A DNA stretch of 64,000 bases from Ardenticatenaceae bacterium (lineage in GTDB: Bacteria; Chloroflexota; Anaerolineae; Promineifilales; Promineifilaceae). Where the stretch lies: the NCBI GenBank assembly GCA_020634495.1, contig JACKBR010000006.1:1-64000 (forward strand), read 5' to 3'. A program made the position numbers and the translations under genes. Positions 29,641 through 38,613 of this stretch are shown here, piece by piece. The number at the start of each line of letters is the position of its first letter. The stretch's first letter is position 1. Below the pieces are notes generated by a model. The model searched no databases. It was not told the origin of the DNA and worked only from the letters and a program-made list of their open reading frames with translations.

Positions 29641-30596
29641 TTATTCTTCGGGAACCAGTTCGATTTCAAACAGGGTGGGCCATAATTTTCCGGTGACAAA
29701 GAGACGGCCGTTCACATCATCATAAGCAATTCCGTTCAGCACGTCGGCAGGCTGGGTGAGCGTGACCGGGTCTAGCAAGCCTGTCAAATCGATATTGCCT
29801 ACCACCTGGCCGTTTGTTGGATCAATCCGTACGATGCGGTTGGTTTGCCACACGTTGGCCCACACTTCTCCGTTGATAAATTCCAGTTCATTCAGCAGAT
29901 GCACCGGGCCATTTTGGTCTTGCACGGTGATGCGCCCCACTTCGGCAAACGTATCTGGGTCACGGAAATAAAGCTGGCTGCTGCCGTCGCTCATGATGAG
30001 GCAACGGCCGTCTTGCGTTATGCCCCATCCTTCTGTTTCATAGTTCCAGGTGTTCAGCAGCTCAAAACTGTCCCGATCATAGACTAACGCCACCCGATTT
30101 TGCCAGGTGAGCTGGATTAGTTTGTCTTGCCACAGCGCCAGCCCTTCACCAAAATATTGATCGCCCACTGCCTGGAATTGCAGCACTGCGCCGCTGGTCA
30201 AATCGACTTGTCGCAGTGAGGATGGGGTGCGCTTGATGCCGGTGCTTTCGTACAAAAAACCGTCGGCGTAGAGCAGACCTTGGGTAAAGGCGTTTTCATC
30301 GTGGGGGTAGCTGTTGATGATTTGGTAGCTGTAGGTGGGGACGCTGCTGGGTGGAGCAACGGCCGTTGCCGTGAACGGTTCGCAGGGGGAATGGGCGTGT
30401 TGGTGGGCACGGTTGTGGCGGTTGGCGGTGGCGTAGCGGTGGGGATGGTTGGAACGGCCGTTGCCAGTACAGCCACTTCAGTTGGCAATCCGATTGTCTG
30501 TTGGTTTTGGGCACAGGCGGTAAGGAGAATGTTGAGAAATACGGCCGTTGCGATTACAAGCAGCCAGGCAGGACGACGATCATTAAACCTTATCAA
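29641..30596 (-). pseudogene. glutaminyl-peptide cyclotransferase lipoprotein, frameshifted
   Basis: Beta-propeller enzyme of the bacterial glutamine cyclotransferase family (about 300 residues), forming N-terminal pyroglutamate. The N-terminus is a lipoprotein signal ending LNILLTACAQN followed by a Thr/Pro stalk. After one frame change the sequence resumes YSYQIINSYPHDENAFTQGL, a family hallmark, and continues with ESTGIKRTPSSLRQVDL, FGEGLALWQDKLIQLTW, NELEFINGEVWANVWQT and NGIAYDDVNGRLFVTGK. The break is at a G5 run (30385-30389). The conserved core is intact, so sequencing error is likely. Predicted outer face of the cytoplasmic membrane. Confidence 0.85.
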
Positions 30597-30719
30597 GAAG
30601 CACCTTTTCGTTCGTAGCGTTGAATTCAGACAATTGTGGTTAAAAGCAAACGAGGCAAATCGATTACCAGCGGCTCCTCACCACTACAAACAGCAAAAAT
30701 AGTATGTTGAAAATAACAC

Positions 30720-31214
30720 TTATGCCGCGATTTGGACTAGCGCTTGAGTTACGTTGCCATACATCCAGCCATCAATTCTTGGTGGTGTGATGCCAAGCGT
30801 GCTAAGCATGCTTTTAATCTGCTCGCGGTGTTCCGTGGCATGATTAATCGCCTGCACCATGACTACCCAGGGCTCAATCGAGTAGCCATCATAATGAAAG
30901 GTTAAATTCAGTTTATTGGATTCATCTTTTGCCAGGGCCAACAAGCCTTCGCCAGTAATGGTCGCTGCCCGCTGTAGCTCCGCAAAATCTGGCGGAGTTT
31001 GCCAGTTGAACAGCGGCTGAATACCCGCAACTTGCGTCCAGTAACTTTGCTGTGATTCAAAGAGATGCTGTAAGGTTGCCCGAATGCTCCCTTTTGTGGT
31101 GGCATCAGGCTCGGCATCAAATAGTTCATCACTTAGGGTGGCGCAAGTCTGCAAAATTTGCATATTTGCCCAATGGTTATGCTCAAATAATTTTACAAGT
31201 ACGCTCTCGATCAT
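30720..31214 (-). CDS. DinB-family metal-binding protein
   Basis: A 164-residue four-helix bundle protein. The three histidines typical of the DinB/YfiT fold are present: FEHNHWANMQIL near the start, TLQHLFESQQSYW around residue 50, and INHATEHREQI around residue 125. DinB-like proteins are metal-dependent hydrolases or thiol transferases (bacillithiol/mycothiol-related in some phyla); the cofactor here cannot be inferred. Co-oriented with the PPOX gene upstream, but the gap of about 50 bp does not establish an operon. Confidence 0.87.
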   Translation of the reverse strand: MIESVLVKLFEHNHWANMQILQTCATLSDELFDAEPDATTKGSIRATLQHLFESQQSYWTQVAGIQPLFNWQTPPDFAELQRAATITGEGLLALAKDESNKLNLTFHYDGYSIEPWVVMVQAINHATEHREQIKSMLSTLGITPPRIDGWMYGNVTQALVQIAA

Positions 31215-31265
31215 AGGATATTTCCTTGAATAGTCTGAAAAAGCTTTCGATAAGTTTCTGGCAGA

Positions 31266-31682
31266 CTAATGGCCGCGCAGCTTTGTTGGCGTTACTTTAA
31301 TGGCTACGGGATACGCTTCAGCAAACTGTACGGCCGTCATGTTGATGCGTTTAAAGCCTTCTGGGTACTTGGCTGTATAGCCTGCCACCTCATTAGCTGG
31401 CGTTGGATTTTCGACTACGGTTGCTTTTCCAGAAAAGATGATAATGTCGCCACCTATTCCATCCCCGTCCAGGTGCAGCGAAACGTGTGGATTGGCTTGA
31501 ATATGCTTGAGCTTAAAGGTATTGGCCCGACTGTAGATGATGAATGCTTCTCCATCCCAAAAAAACCAGACGGGGCGCGGCTGGGGACGGCCCTGACTGT
31601 CGATGGTTGTGAGCCAAATAATCCACTCGTCTGCCAGGCGACGCTGTACACGCTGGCCAAATTCTGTGCTGGCGTCAAACAT
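31266..31682 (-). CDS. PPOX-class F420-dependent oxidoreductase (TIGR03667-like)
   Basis: A 138-residue split-barrel flavin/F420-binding protein: ADEWIIWLTTIDSQGRPQPRPVWFFWDGE, FIIYSRANTFKLKHIQANPHVSLHLDGDG, then FSGKATVV. This pattern matches the Rv3369/TIGR03667 group of PPOX proteins, many of which use F420. Start chosen at ATG 31682 because AAGGAGACC lies just upstream; the longer frame to 31745 has no such site. The cofactor is a family-level inference. Confidence 0.85.
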   Translation of the reverse strand: MFDASTEFGQRVQRRLADEWIIWLTTIDSQGRPQPRPVWFFWDGEAFIIYSRANTFKLKHIQANPHVSLHLDGDGIGGDIIIFSGKATVVENPTPANEVAGYTAKYPEGFKRINMTAVQFAEAYPVAIKVTPTKLRGH

Positions 31683-31804
31683 GCTGGTCTCCTTATATAA
31701 AGGCAATCTGCGTCTCTTTGCGTGTGGGGAACGGCCGCTTACCATTCACAACGCTACAAAAACCAGGAAAGTGTACGACAGCTAGCATTCTTGCACAAGG
31801 CCAA

Positions 31805-32284
31805 TCACCAGCGCAAATTATCCTCTGCCTGCACGGCGCGCTCAGCCTCACGGATTAACTGCCGCAGGCTGCGCCGCCGCCGAAAATTGGCATTGGGTGG
31901 CAGATATGTCGGGGGTAGCGGGGTTGGCTGTGAATTTAGGGATATGTTGAAGCAGGGGGCGTATTGCTGGATGAGCAAGTGTTCGGCGGCGTTTAGATCA
32001 TGGCCGACGTTGCTAAATTGCCCAGACTGTGAACTGAGCAGCTCAATGGTGAAATTCATCGATTTTGGCCAGTTCACCCAAATAAATCGCCCGGTAATTG
32101 AATGCCCCTTAAAGCCACCCAGCAAATGTTCCCACACGCGGGCAAACGCCTGGTGCGATTGCCCCACATAAAACGCCACAGCATCATCACGAAAAATGTA
32201 TAAATCCAGCCCGGCCCATTCCGGCGGACATTGCTTAACGAGCAGGAATCGTTTGAGGGGCGGGCTGATTTCGGTATCAAACAT
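31805..32284 (-). CDS. GIY-YIG-domain protein
   Basis: A 159-residue protein starting MFDTEISPPLKRFLLV. The segment LYIFRDDAVAFYVGQSHQAFARVWEHL is a GIY-YIG-like core with the second motif as YVGQS, an Arg six residues on in the helix, and a downstream NAAEHLLIQQYAPCFN where the Glu would bind metal. Such small domains occur in nucleases of repair or homing type. The C-terminal tail is Arg-rich. It starts 7 bp after the lipoprotein stop codon on the same strand, so probable operon. The longer frame to 32377 merely overlaps that upstream gene. Confidence 0.75.
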   Translation of the reverse strand: MFDTEISPPLKRFLLVKQCPPEWAGLDLYIFRDDAVAFYVGQSHQAFARVWEHLLGGFKGHSITGRFIWVNWPKSMNFTIELLSSQSGQFSNVGHDLNAAEHLLIQQYAPCFNISLNSQPTPLPPTYLPPNANFRRRRSLRQLIREAERAVQAEDNLRW

Positions 32285-32291
32285 GAATGGT

Positions 32292-32831
32292 TTAGTTGTT
32301 CTGGTCGAACAAGCCTTGCTCCTGGCCGACTTCGTAGAGAACATCAGAGACGCTTTCGGGGGAAGGTGCGATGGCAAAATGCGTATCGTCGAAGGCGTGT
32401 ACCCTGATGATCCATTGCCCGGCCTGCCACAGCCAAATCTGGTGCTCTTTATTGCCGCCCGGAAACGATGTGTCGTCTAACTCCCACATCAACAGCGGCA
32501 AACCGTGGAATTCTGTAACCAGGGTTTTGCCGCGCTGATTTTCAAAGGCGATATCGGCTTCTGTCTGGCTTTCAAACCAGGTAAGCGAAGTGTCGGTCAT
32601 GTGGCCCGCAGCCGCGAGACATCGAAAACGGATGGCATCCTCCCCGTTCTGGAACTCGTGGTAAAGCTCTGGAGAATCGGCATACATGTCTGGGATGGGG
32701 CAAATGCGGGGGGCGGCTTCTTGTAATACGGCCGTTCCCAATCCAATCGGATCTGTTTCCTCAGCCGGAGCGCAGGCAGAAAGCCAGAAACAAACCAGAA
32801 CGCCCCCCACAAACCAGCGTAGATTACGCAT
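32292..32831 (-). CDS. lipoprotein of unknown function
   Basis: A 179-residue protein. MRNLRWFVGGVLVCFWLSACAPAEE is a lipoprotein signal peptide, cleaved before the lipobox Cys (LSAC). The mature part has paired cysteines (RICPIP and FRCLAAAG), a WFESQTEADIAFENQRG segment and many aromatic residues. No known domain. Its ATG overlaps the TAA of the upstream PPOX gene (AATGCGTAA), giving translational coupling. Confidence 0.72.
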   Translation of the reverse strand: MRNLRWFVGGVLVCFWLSACAPAEETDPIGLGTAVLQEAAPRICPIPDMYADSPELYHEFQNGEDAIRFRCLAAAGHMTDTSLTWFESQTEADIAFENQRGKTLVTEFHGLPLLMWELDDTSFPGGNKEHQIWLWQAGQWIIRVHAFDDTHFAIAPSPESVSDVLYEVGQEQGLFDQNN

Positions 32832-33284
32832 TCGGCACCAGCGATCCTTTGGTGTAGTCAAAAGAGATGATGCGGCTGGGCGTGACTTCGATGATGACCG
32901 GCTCCCATTTGGCGGCAAGCTGTTGGGCATAGGCGTCGCCGTGCTGCCAATGTACCGTTCAAAAATGGTGACGCGCTTGCTGGCGGCGTTTTCTGTGTTG
33001 AGAACGGCCGTACCCATTACCATCACCCCCGCGTACGGCATCGTATTGCTGTCAATCAGCACCGTCACCTGGGGATTGCGCCGGATGTTCTTCACCTTCT
33101 GCGTGATGGTTTGCGTGCTCAGCAGCAGCTTGCCGGCATGATATTCATACCAGATGGGGATGGTGTGGATACTGCCATCCGCGTTGTGCGTACTGAGCCG
33201 CGCCAGCAGCGGCTGAGCCAAAAATGCAGCCAGCTCCGCCTCAGAAAAACCGGGCACCTGCGGATACCGTTTCACTTCTTCCAT
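32824..33284 (-). pseudogene. pyridoxamine 5'-phosphate oxidase-like (PPOX) protein, one frameshift
   Basis: Split-barrel protein of about 152 residues: MEEVKRYPQVPGFSEAELAAFL, then RLSTHNADGSIHTIPIWYEYHAGKLLLST and KVKNIRRNPQVTVLIDSN. Near 32945, after FERYIGS, the frame changes; the correct continuation reads HGDAYAQQLAAKWEPVIIEV and ends SLVPNA. Without the correction the frame runs straight into the downstream lipoprotein and would look like a false fusion. AAAGGAG precedes ATG 33284. Probably a flavin or F420 oxidoreductase. Confidence 0.8.
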
Positions 33285-33299
33285 TATTTCTCCTTTGAA

Positions 33300-33395
33300 G
33301 ATAAAAAGCGGAACACAGAGCTTCACAGAGAAAACGCAGAGTTTCACAGAGAATTCAGAGAAAAATCTGTGCAATCTGCGGATTTTCATTCATGG
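33300..33395. repeat. 'cacagag' / 'gcggatttt' micro-repeats
   Basis: Repeated cacagag-ttcacagag units followed by atctgtgcaatctgcggatttt, in the gap upstream of the PPOX gene. Same family as 10865-10905, 16300-16380 and 54635-54700. Confidence 0.55.
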
Positions 33396-33438
33396 TGTTG
33401 AGTTTGCCCTCATGAACTCTCGCCAGGCCGGAACGGCG

Positions 33439-33988
33439 TCATTCCTCAACCACATGCCGCGCCCAAATGTCTGGATAAAGCTCCTGAAAAGGCAGCCAGG
33501 TATCTCGCTCGATGGCGGGATCGTTGGAGCGAACGACGTTGAGCGAAATTTGCAGGTTTTTGAGCGCGGTGTCGAACTGGCTTTTGGAGCAGCCGTGCGC
33601 GTCCATCATTTCGCGGCGCAGCTCGGTCGTTTCCCAAGGCTCGTTGCGAATCATTTCATAAACATGGCCCGCCAACGAATTGAGCTGGCTGACTGGTTTG
33701 TAAGCGGCGGGAAAGTGCGTCTGGCGCAAATAATCCATCGTCATCAGCACGGCAAAGCCGCCTTTGATTTTGCCGTAGAAAATCTCGTCGGGGAAGGTGG
33801 CGGGGCAGGCGGTTTTTCCAATCCCAAACGGCCGAAACCTTAGGCCCCCAGCCAGATTCACCTGGCACTTTTTCTGGCAAATCAACCTGTTCCCACAGCG
33901 AGGGCAGGTCGCTTTTTTCGCTGGCAAAAATGGTGCAAATTTTCAGGTTGCGGATTAACGTGCGGGCTTCTTCAAATGTTTTGATCAT
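33439..33988 (-). pseudogene. AlkZ-related winged-helix protein, one frameshift
   Basis: About 182 residues. N-terminal frame MIKTFEEARTLIRNLKICTIF, reaching KVSAVWDWKNRLP; the second frame continues TFPDEIFYGKIKGGFAVLMTMDYLR, LAGHVYEMIRNEPWETTELRREM, KSQFDTALKNLQISLNVVRSN and ERDTWLPFQELYPDIW. This resembles AlkZ-related proteins, relatives of the YcaQ/AlkZ DNA glycosylases, with a winged-helix C-terminal part. The break is near 33810, beside a T5 run. Whether it has glycosylase activity is unknown; several of the C-terminal residues are shared by the whole family by recall only. Confidence 0.68.
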
Positions 33989-34066
33989 GTGATATTGCCT
34001 CATGGGTTTGGGAACGGCCGTGCAAAATCAAGCCATCCACTCTCTCGTGACGACTCCTTGGCCAAA

Positions 34067-34507
34067 TTACTCCTTGCGCAGCTTAAGCGTGTGGACGATC
34101 TGCCTGGCAACTTCTTCTTCTATTTGCGCTTCGTCAAAATAACTGCGCCCAGGGCTGCTAAAAGCATGTTTGGTAGACCCCGGCGAAAAAGCGATGACAA
34201 GCTGTTCCCTAAAAATGCTGGCAACCCGGCGGTTGATAATCCCTTTCATTATCTTCTTCTTTGCCTGCAACTTCCAGGCATAAAGCGTGTGTGTCGGGTT
34301 ATCCCAGCCTTGAATGTAAGAGACTTCCCACTCGTCATCTTGCCACAAAATTTCTTCGGCCTCGTTGAAAAGGGCTTCTACCGTCTGCCCAACGGCTTTG
34401 ATCCGGGTTTTGAGTTCGGCCTCGCGGGTCGCTTCGGCTTTTTTGTGGGCCTGCTCTTGCTGTCGCTGTTGGAACTGGAGTCGTGTCACCTCATCCCTAA
34501 GGCTCAT
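34067..34507 (-). CDS. hypothetical protein with N-terminal coiled coil
   Basis: A 146-residue protein. Residues 1-45 are a Gln/Glu/Lys-rich helix (RLQFQQRQQEQAHKKAEATR) likely to form a coiled coil; the rest is mixed alpha/beta with YIQGWDNPTHTLYAWKLQ and a basic FREQLVIAFSPG segment. No family recognised. It marks the left edge of the 4.6-kb stretch with no ACGGCCGT. Confidence 0.6.
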   Translation of the reverse strand: MSLRDEVTRLQFQQRQQEQAHKKAEATREAELKTRIKAVGQTVEALFNEAEEILWQDDEWEVSYIQGWDNPTHTLYAWKLQAKKKIMKGIINRRVASIFREQLVIAFSPGSTKHAFSSPGRSYFDEAQIEEEVARQIVHTLKLRKE

Positions 34508-34570
34508 GATCCCTTCCTAAAAGAAAAATACGCTACTTCACCAATAACCTAGTCATATCATAACATGAGA

Positions 34571-35082
34571 TTATTTCCGGCGAAACGTTTTCGTCTTTTC
34601 AAGAATTGTGTCCACAACGCCTGAAAGGGGTGCCGTAGAATCGATAAGGATGGCGTTTTTGGGAAGACCCACTTTCGTCTCATGTTGTAATCGGGCAAAG
34701 GATTCCCCTTCACTGGCCGTTCCTCCCCACTCGTCTTCCGGTCTGGCGGCAAGACGCCGGTTCAGCGTATCCAGATCGATCTCAAGAACAAAAACCTTAT
34801 CGAACAGCCCAATGAACTGGCTAGAATTCCTGGAACCACCGCAAAAAAAGGTTGCCTCATGCTTTGATCGGCCACCAAAGCCCTGACCTTCTCAATGTCC
34901 CATATCCAGGCACGATGCTCGTCAACGCTCCCAGCCAAGGGCCTGCCGGTTTTTAGATCGCCCCAAAAGGCCAACTCCCTATCGCCGTGGATGGCCTGGT
35001 AACCACGCCTTTGCAGCTCAGTGCAAACCGTGGTTTTACCCGCGCAGGAAACGCCGTCGATTAAGTAGTTCTTGACACCCAT
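34571..35082 (-). pseudogene. small P-loop kinase-like protein (AAA family ATPase), one frameshift
   Basis: About 170 residues. MGVKNYLIDGVSCAGKTTVC contains a Walker A P-loop (GVSCAGKTT); GYQAIHGDRELAF provides a DR base pair often seen in shikimate- or gluconate-kinase-like proteins. The frame breaks at an A7 run (34843-34849). The corrected C-terminus reads GGSRNSSQFIGLFDKVFVLEI then NRRLAARPEDEWGG (lid arginines) and ends TKTFRRK. Probably a nucleoside or small-molecule kinase; substrate unknown. Confidence 0.75.
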
Positions 35083-35186
35083 GCTTCGTTTCCAAAAGTG
35101 AGTCGATGGCCTTAAATGCCTATCCAAATGTTAGCCACAGAGGGCACGGAGATTTTTGAGATTGGTCTCAACCAGCGCAGAAGCCA

Positions 35187-35648
35187 TCAATTTCCACTGA
35201 GTTTTTCAACGATCTTTTTAATCCGGCGCGCCCGCGTTTCTTGCGCTTTGGCCTCGACGACCTGCCGCACATACTCTTTCCGCATCGAAGGGGCTGAGTT
35301 GTCAAAAGCGGCTAACGCATTTGCCTCAATCAGCGCATCTTTCAAATCGTCCGGTATTTCCACGGTGCGTGGCTCCAAATCAAGCGCAACCGTCACATCG
35401 GCTGCTTCGCCGCCTGCAACGCCAGCCGCTTCCCGGTTCTTGGCGCTGAGCGAAATCATAAGTTTGCCGTCCATCACCGCCACACCGCTGCGGTAGGTGT
35501 AATCCTTGATTGTCACTTTGACGAGGGGCCGCTTGCCCCCGCCCAGCGCTTCGATGACCGTTTCCGGGACTTCAATCCCCGCAGTATTTTTGCCCGTTTG
35601 CAGAATCGTGGTGTGAAATGTGACCGAATTGGTCGTTGATTTTTCCAT
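35187..35648 (-). CDS. YdeI/OmpD-associated (DUF1905) family protein
   Basis: A 153-residue protein with an N-terminal DUF1905-like beta domain (TFHTTILQTGKNTAGIEVPE, then GGGKRPLVKVTIKDYTYRSGVAV) and a C-terminal OmdA-type helical segment (ALIEANALAAFDNSAPSMRKEYV, AKAQETRARRIKKIVEKL). Such proteins are linked to bacteriocin or antimicrobial peptide tolerance in some species; the role here is unknown. Confidence 0.85.
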   Translation of the reverse strand: MEKSTTNSVTFHTTILQTGKNTAGIEVPETVIEALGGGKRPLVKVTIKDYTYRSGVAVMDGKLMISLSAKNREAAGVAGGEAADVTVALDLEPRTVEIPDDLKDALIEANALAAFDNSAPSMRKEYVRQVVEAKAQETRARRIKKIVEKLSGN

Positions 35649-35810
35649 TTTATCTCCTGAGCGACTCTAATCTTATGTGTGGAGGGTCGGGGAACATTCT
35701 CACACCTCTCTGGTTCCCTTCGCCCTCACCAAAAACGCGAACCTCTGCGCCAGATGCGTTTGCCAATTTGCTATCACTAAAGCGATAAAAGCCTAAAGTT
35801 ATGGGGCATT

Positions 35811-35975
35811 CTATTCAGGATTTACTGGAATGAACCAAATGAACCACAACAGATACAGAAACCAGATTAAATCAAGCCAATCGCCTGTCTGAAAATATTG
35901 AAATCCTATAAAACTAAATAGCCCCAAAAAGCCTAAAAACCAACCTTTCCTCAATTGTCGCTTCTGACCCTTCAT
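35811..35975 (-). CDS. 54-residue two-helix membrane protein
   Basis: MKGQKRQLRKGWFLGFLGLF begins a short protein with two hydrophobic helices separated by QTGDWLD, ending WFIPVNPE. AAGGAG lies upstream of ATG 35975. A longer in-frame reading (to 36140) is only translated repeat DNA. Resembles small Trp/Phe-rich membrane proteins of unknown role (DUF3796-like, tentative). Confidence 0.6.
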   Translation of the reverse strand: MKGQKRQLRKGWFLGFLGLFSFIGFQYFQTGDWLDLIWFLYLLWFIWFIPVNPE

Positions 35976-36014
35976 TTTTATTGTTCTCCTTGCGAGCCGT
36001 TTCCCTCCCCACAC

Positions 36015-36182
36015 CCCTCTCGTTCCAACGGTCTCCGTTGGAATGCTACCAGGGACGCTCTGCGTCCCGTGGGCGCGGAGCGCCCTGGCCTGCATTCCAC
36101 GCTGAGCGTGGAACGAGTTGGTAGTTTCCCCGCCCACCATTCACCCTCATCAAAAACGCCACCCACAGCGCCATCCGCGTTT
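36015..36182. repeat. 165-bp multi-hairpin repeat, copy 1
   Basis: Contains in order the palindromes cgttccaacggtctccgttgg, gggacgctctgcgtccc, gggcgcggagcgccc, and cattccacgctgagcgtgg, then ttggtagtttccccgcccac and a ccacccacagcgccatccgc tail. Copy 2 at 36694-36862 matches over most of its length. REP-like, each module a perfect or near-perfect short hairpin. Confidence 0.85.
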
Positions 36183-36188
36183 GGTGCG

Positions 36189-36359
36189 CTACGCATCTGA
36201 TTGGTTTTGAGCAATCAACGCCTCAATTTCTGCAACGATCTGTGGCAAATTGGGTTGTGAAAAGCTCAAGCCCGGCGCAGGAATGCGATTTCTTTTGATA
36301 TTTGGCGGCACATGCTTGTGGTGGGGGTGTGTATCTGGCAAGAGAGGAAAGTGGTTCAT
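36189..36359 (-). pseudogene. C-terminal remnant of a TumE-like toxin
   Basis: A 56-residue frame starting [20 protein letters not shown] and ending [14 protein letters not shown]. Its first ATG overlaps the TGA of the upstream antitoxin-like gene (TGATG). The [12 protein letters not shown] and [13 protein letters not shown] pieces resemble the C-terminal end of DUF6516/TumE-type toxins; the N-terminal two thirds expected for such toxins is absent. So either a truncated toxin or a short functional derivative. Based on recall of the family, not on a search. Confidence 0.45.
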
Positions 36360-36628
36360 CAATATGCAGGATAAAAACGCAGGGAATCAGCGATTTTTTG
36401 TTTCTGGATTTGAGCATCGTATTTTTCTTTGCGACGCTGCCAGGTTTCATAGATGCCCTTCCAGCGGCTGAAATCGGTGCGCGTTTCGTCAAATTCGTCG
36501 AATTGCTCAAGCTGTCCGTCCATCAGCGCTTTGTAGAAGTTCTCGCTGAGAATGCCGTACTTCTCCTCGTACAAAGTGAGCCGCCGCTCCAGCATTTTCA
36601 TTTCAACAACCAGTTCATGAATGTTCAT
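36359..36628 (-). CDS. antitoxin-like small helical protein
   Basis: An 89-residue, highly charged helical protein ([20 protein letters not shown] ... [20 protein letters not shown]) typical of small antitoxins or partner proteins. It is followed in a TGATG overlap by the toxin-like remnant at 36189-36359, and the pair is flanked by the two 165-bp repeats. Toxin-antitoxin assignment is by context and gene shape. Confidence 0.55.
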   Translation of the reverse strand: MNIHELVVEMKMLERRLTLYEEKYGILSENFYKALMDGQLEQFDEFDETRTDFSRWKGIYETWQRRKEKYDAQIQKQKIADSLRFYPAY

Positions 36629-36693
36629 GGTTTTTCCTCACAAAAAGCCGTTTTGCCCATTATACATAATTTTGCACGTGGAAGGTGGATGTG

Positions 36694-36862
36694 CTTCTCG
36701 TTCCAACTGTCTCCGTTGGAATGCTGCTTTGGGACGCTCTGCGTCCCGTGGGCGCGGAGCGCCCTGGCCTGCATTCCACGCTCAGCGTGGAACGAGTTGG
36801 TAGTTTCCCCGCCCACCATTCACCCTCATCAAAAACGCCACCCACAGCGCCATCCGCGTTAA
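36694..36862. repeat. 165-bp multi-hairpin repeat, copy 2
   Basis: Direct repeat of 36015-36182 with small differences near its first hairpin (actgtctccg for acggtctccg, and gctgctttg for gctaccag). The remainder, including the cgtcccgtgggcgcggagcg core and the ttggtagtttccccgcccac module, is nearly identical. The two copies bracket the antitoxin/toxin-remnant pair. The adjacent gap to 36941 holds no gene. Confidence 0.85.
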
Positions 36863-36941
36863 CAGCGGGTCCAAAATTCCGTTCCCCTTCACCAAATCCT
36901 CAAAACCAGAAAAGTGGTATGGAGAGGATACCAATCGTACC

Positions 36942-38569
36942 TCATGGAGAAGACTCTACTCCCGGTATCCAGTTGAGATAGTTTGTTACGACTAAATTAT
37001 TATCCTCTCCAGGAATCCAGATAAGCTCAATTTCTTTATCTCCGCTTTTTAGTTCTTCATATCTATCTTGGATTTCCTCAAAATTGACAAGTTTGGCCAA
37101 TTGAAAAATCGTTTCAATTGGCCCCAAGGGAAGTTCAGTGCCAAATAAAGTCTCTACCTCATTATCTGTAAAACGAAGAGCGCTAGTTTCCCCTTGAGCC
37201 AATAAACTCTTTACACCTTCTGAGGACAGAATCACAGTTATTTTTAAGTTATCCCAAGTTCCTTTTATGGTCCCTTCATTAAGAATTTGACGCAGTTTTT
37301 CAATAGTTTTCCATTCATCCTCTGATAGATCGCGAATTGGAAAAACAAGGGGACGTTTAATTCTTCTCTGAATCGTTGCCAAATCGGAAACCATGTTAAT
37401 AAGATCAGGTTCAGGAGGTTCAAAAAACTTCAAATGACCATCCATCTTAAAAAGGTTAATCCCTGTTTCCAATCCAATGATTTTGATAGACACAGGTTTG
37501 CTGAGACATTTTTGTAGGGTGAGATTTTCTAAAAGTTGAACAGCATTTAGATCATCCCAGTAAATTCTAAAATTTGTCCTACCAACTCTATCTTCCAGAT
37601 CTACAATCAGCTCAATGCGCACTATTTGATCAGCCTCATCGTTCGTAAACGTTAACTGTTTTGTACCACTCTGAATTAGCTTAAGAGGCACATAATTCAA
37701 GGCGTATATATCTTGATCATCAGAGATGAATTCAATTTTTACCGGGATTATTTTGTCCGTGGGAAGTGAACTAAGTTGTAACGACATTTCCTCAAAACGA
37801 ATGTTCCCAAGAAGGACTCTAGCGAATTCGGGTATTTCTACATCTTCAATAAAATGCGCTGGAATTGTTGCAGGAGTGCCTTTTTCAATCAGATTTTTGA
37901 ACTCTGTTATAGTGTTTTCGCTTGCTGGATCATTTGGTGAGAATACTAATTTAGCTTGAATATTGATGGGCTTTTCTTTGGCTGCGCCTGGAAATTTTTC
38001 CTGGATTGTTATGTGTGTTTCATCACCTGTTAGCGTAATGACTGGCTTGTAATGGGTATCGAGAGTGTTAATGCTCTTATTTGCTTGTTCAATCAATGCT
38101 GTTATTGGTAACAGATATTTTTCAACAAGATGCCACAGTTCATCACCATTCATGAAGCGAGTATTTCTCGCATAGTCAGGGCCAATTGCCCCCGAAATAG
38201 CATCTACTGCTTCTTTCGGAATTTCTTTATTTGAAACCACCCAACATTCATGTACTTTTTGTTGTTCTGCTGTTACAGGATCTAAGTAATCATTTCAAAA
38301 CATTGCCTAACTTGCATTTGAATTTCAGCAGCAGTTCCTGTTCCTGCTTTTGCTTGCCCTGAGAGTTTCACGGCTTTTGCGACGATTGCGTAATTCTTTC
38401 GACCACCTAATGGGTGTGATTCCCAGAAAACTATGTCTTTACCCTTTTCCCCAGCGCCTCCATGATGTTTGAAAACTTCTTTGTATTCCATACGTCGAAA
38501 AAGTGGAATAAGCACTTCATCTACTAAATCATCTTCTTTCAATTGTTGAAATTGTTTTTTATTCATCAT
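36942..38569 (-). pseudogene. putative PD-(D/E)XK nuclease-type protein, AT-rich, one frameshift
   Basis: Two frames form one protein of about 540 residues. N-terminal domain (about 1-130): LKEDDLVDEVLIPLFRRMEY, then GAGEKGKDIVFWESHPLGG and YAIVAKAVKLSGQ, where E, GKD and the later (V)AK could be restriction-endonuclease-fold residues. The frame changes near 38285 and resumes YLDPVTAEQQKVHECWVVS and NARFMNGDEL-like sequence. The remaining 400 residues are an unknown, largely beta/acidic region (FEPPEPDLINMVSDL, WIPGEDNNL). GC is markedly lower than neighbours, and no ACGGCCGT occurs. A defence-type accessory gene is the leading idea; not a known system to me. Confidence 0.5.
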
Positions 38570-38613
38570 GAAATTCACCAAAATAAATAGAAATCTTTAG
38601 GAGTTGATCACAT

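Noticed and set aside
35811..36140. 109-residue protein extending through the 165-bp repeat
   Set aside because: The N-terminal half is translated repeat DNA; a good AAGGAG site supports the 54-residue start instead.
36001..36862. Insertion sequence
   Set aside because: Repeats have no transposase and no terminal inverted repeats of IS type; treated as REP-like modules.
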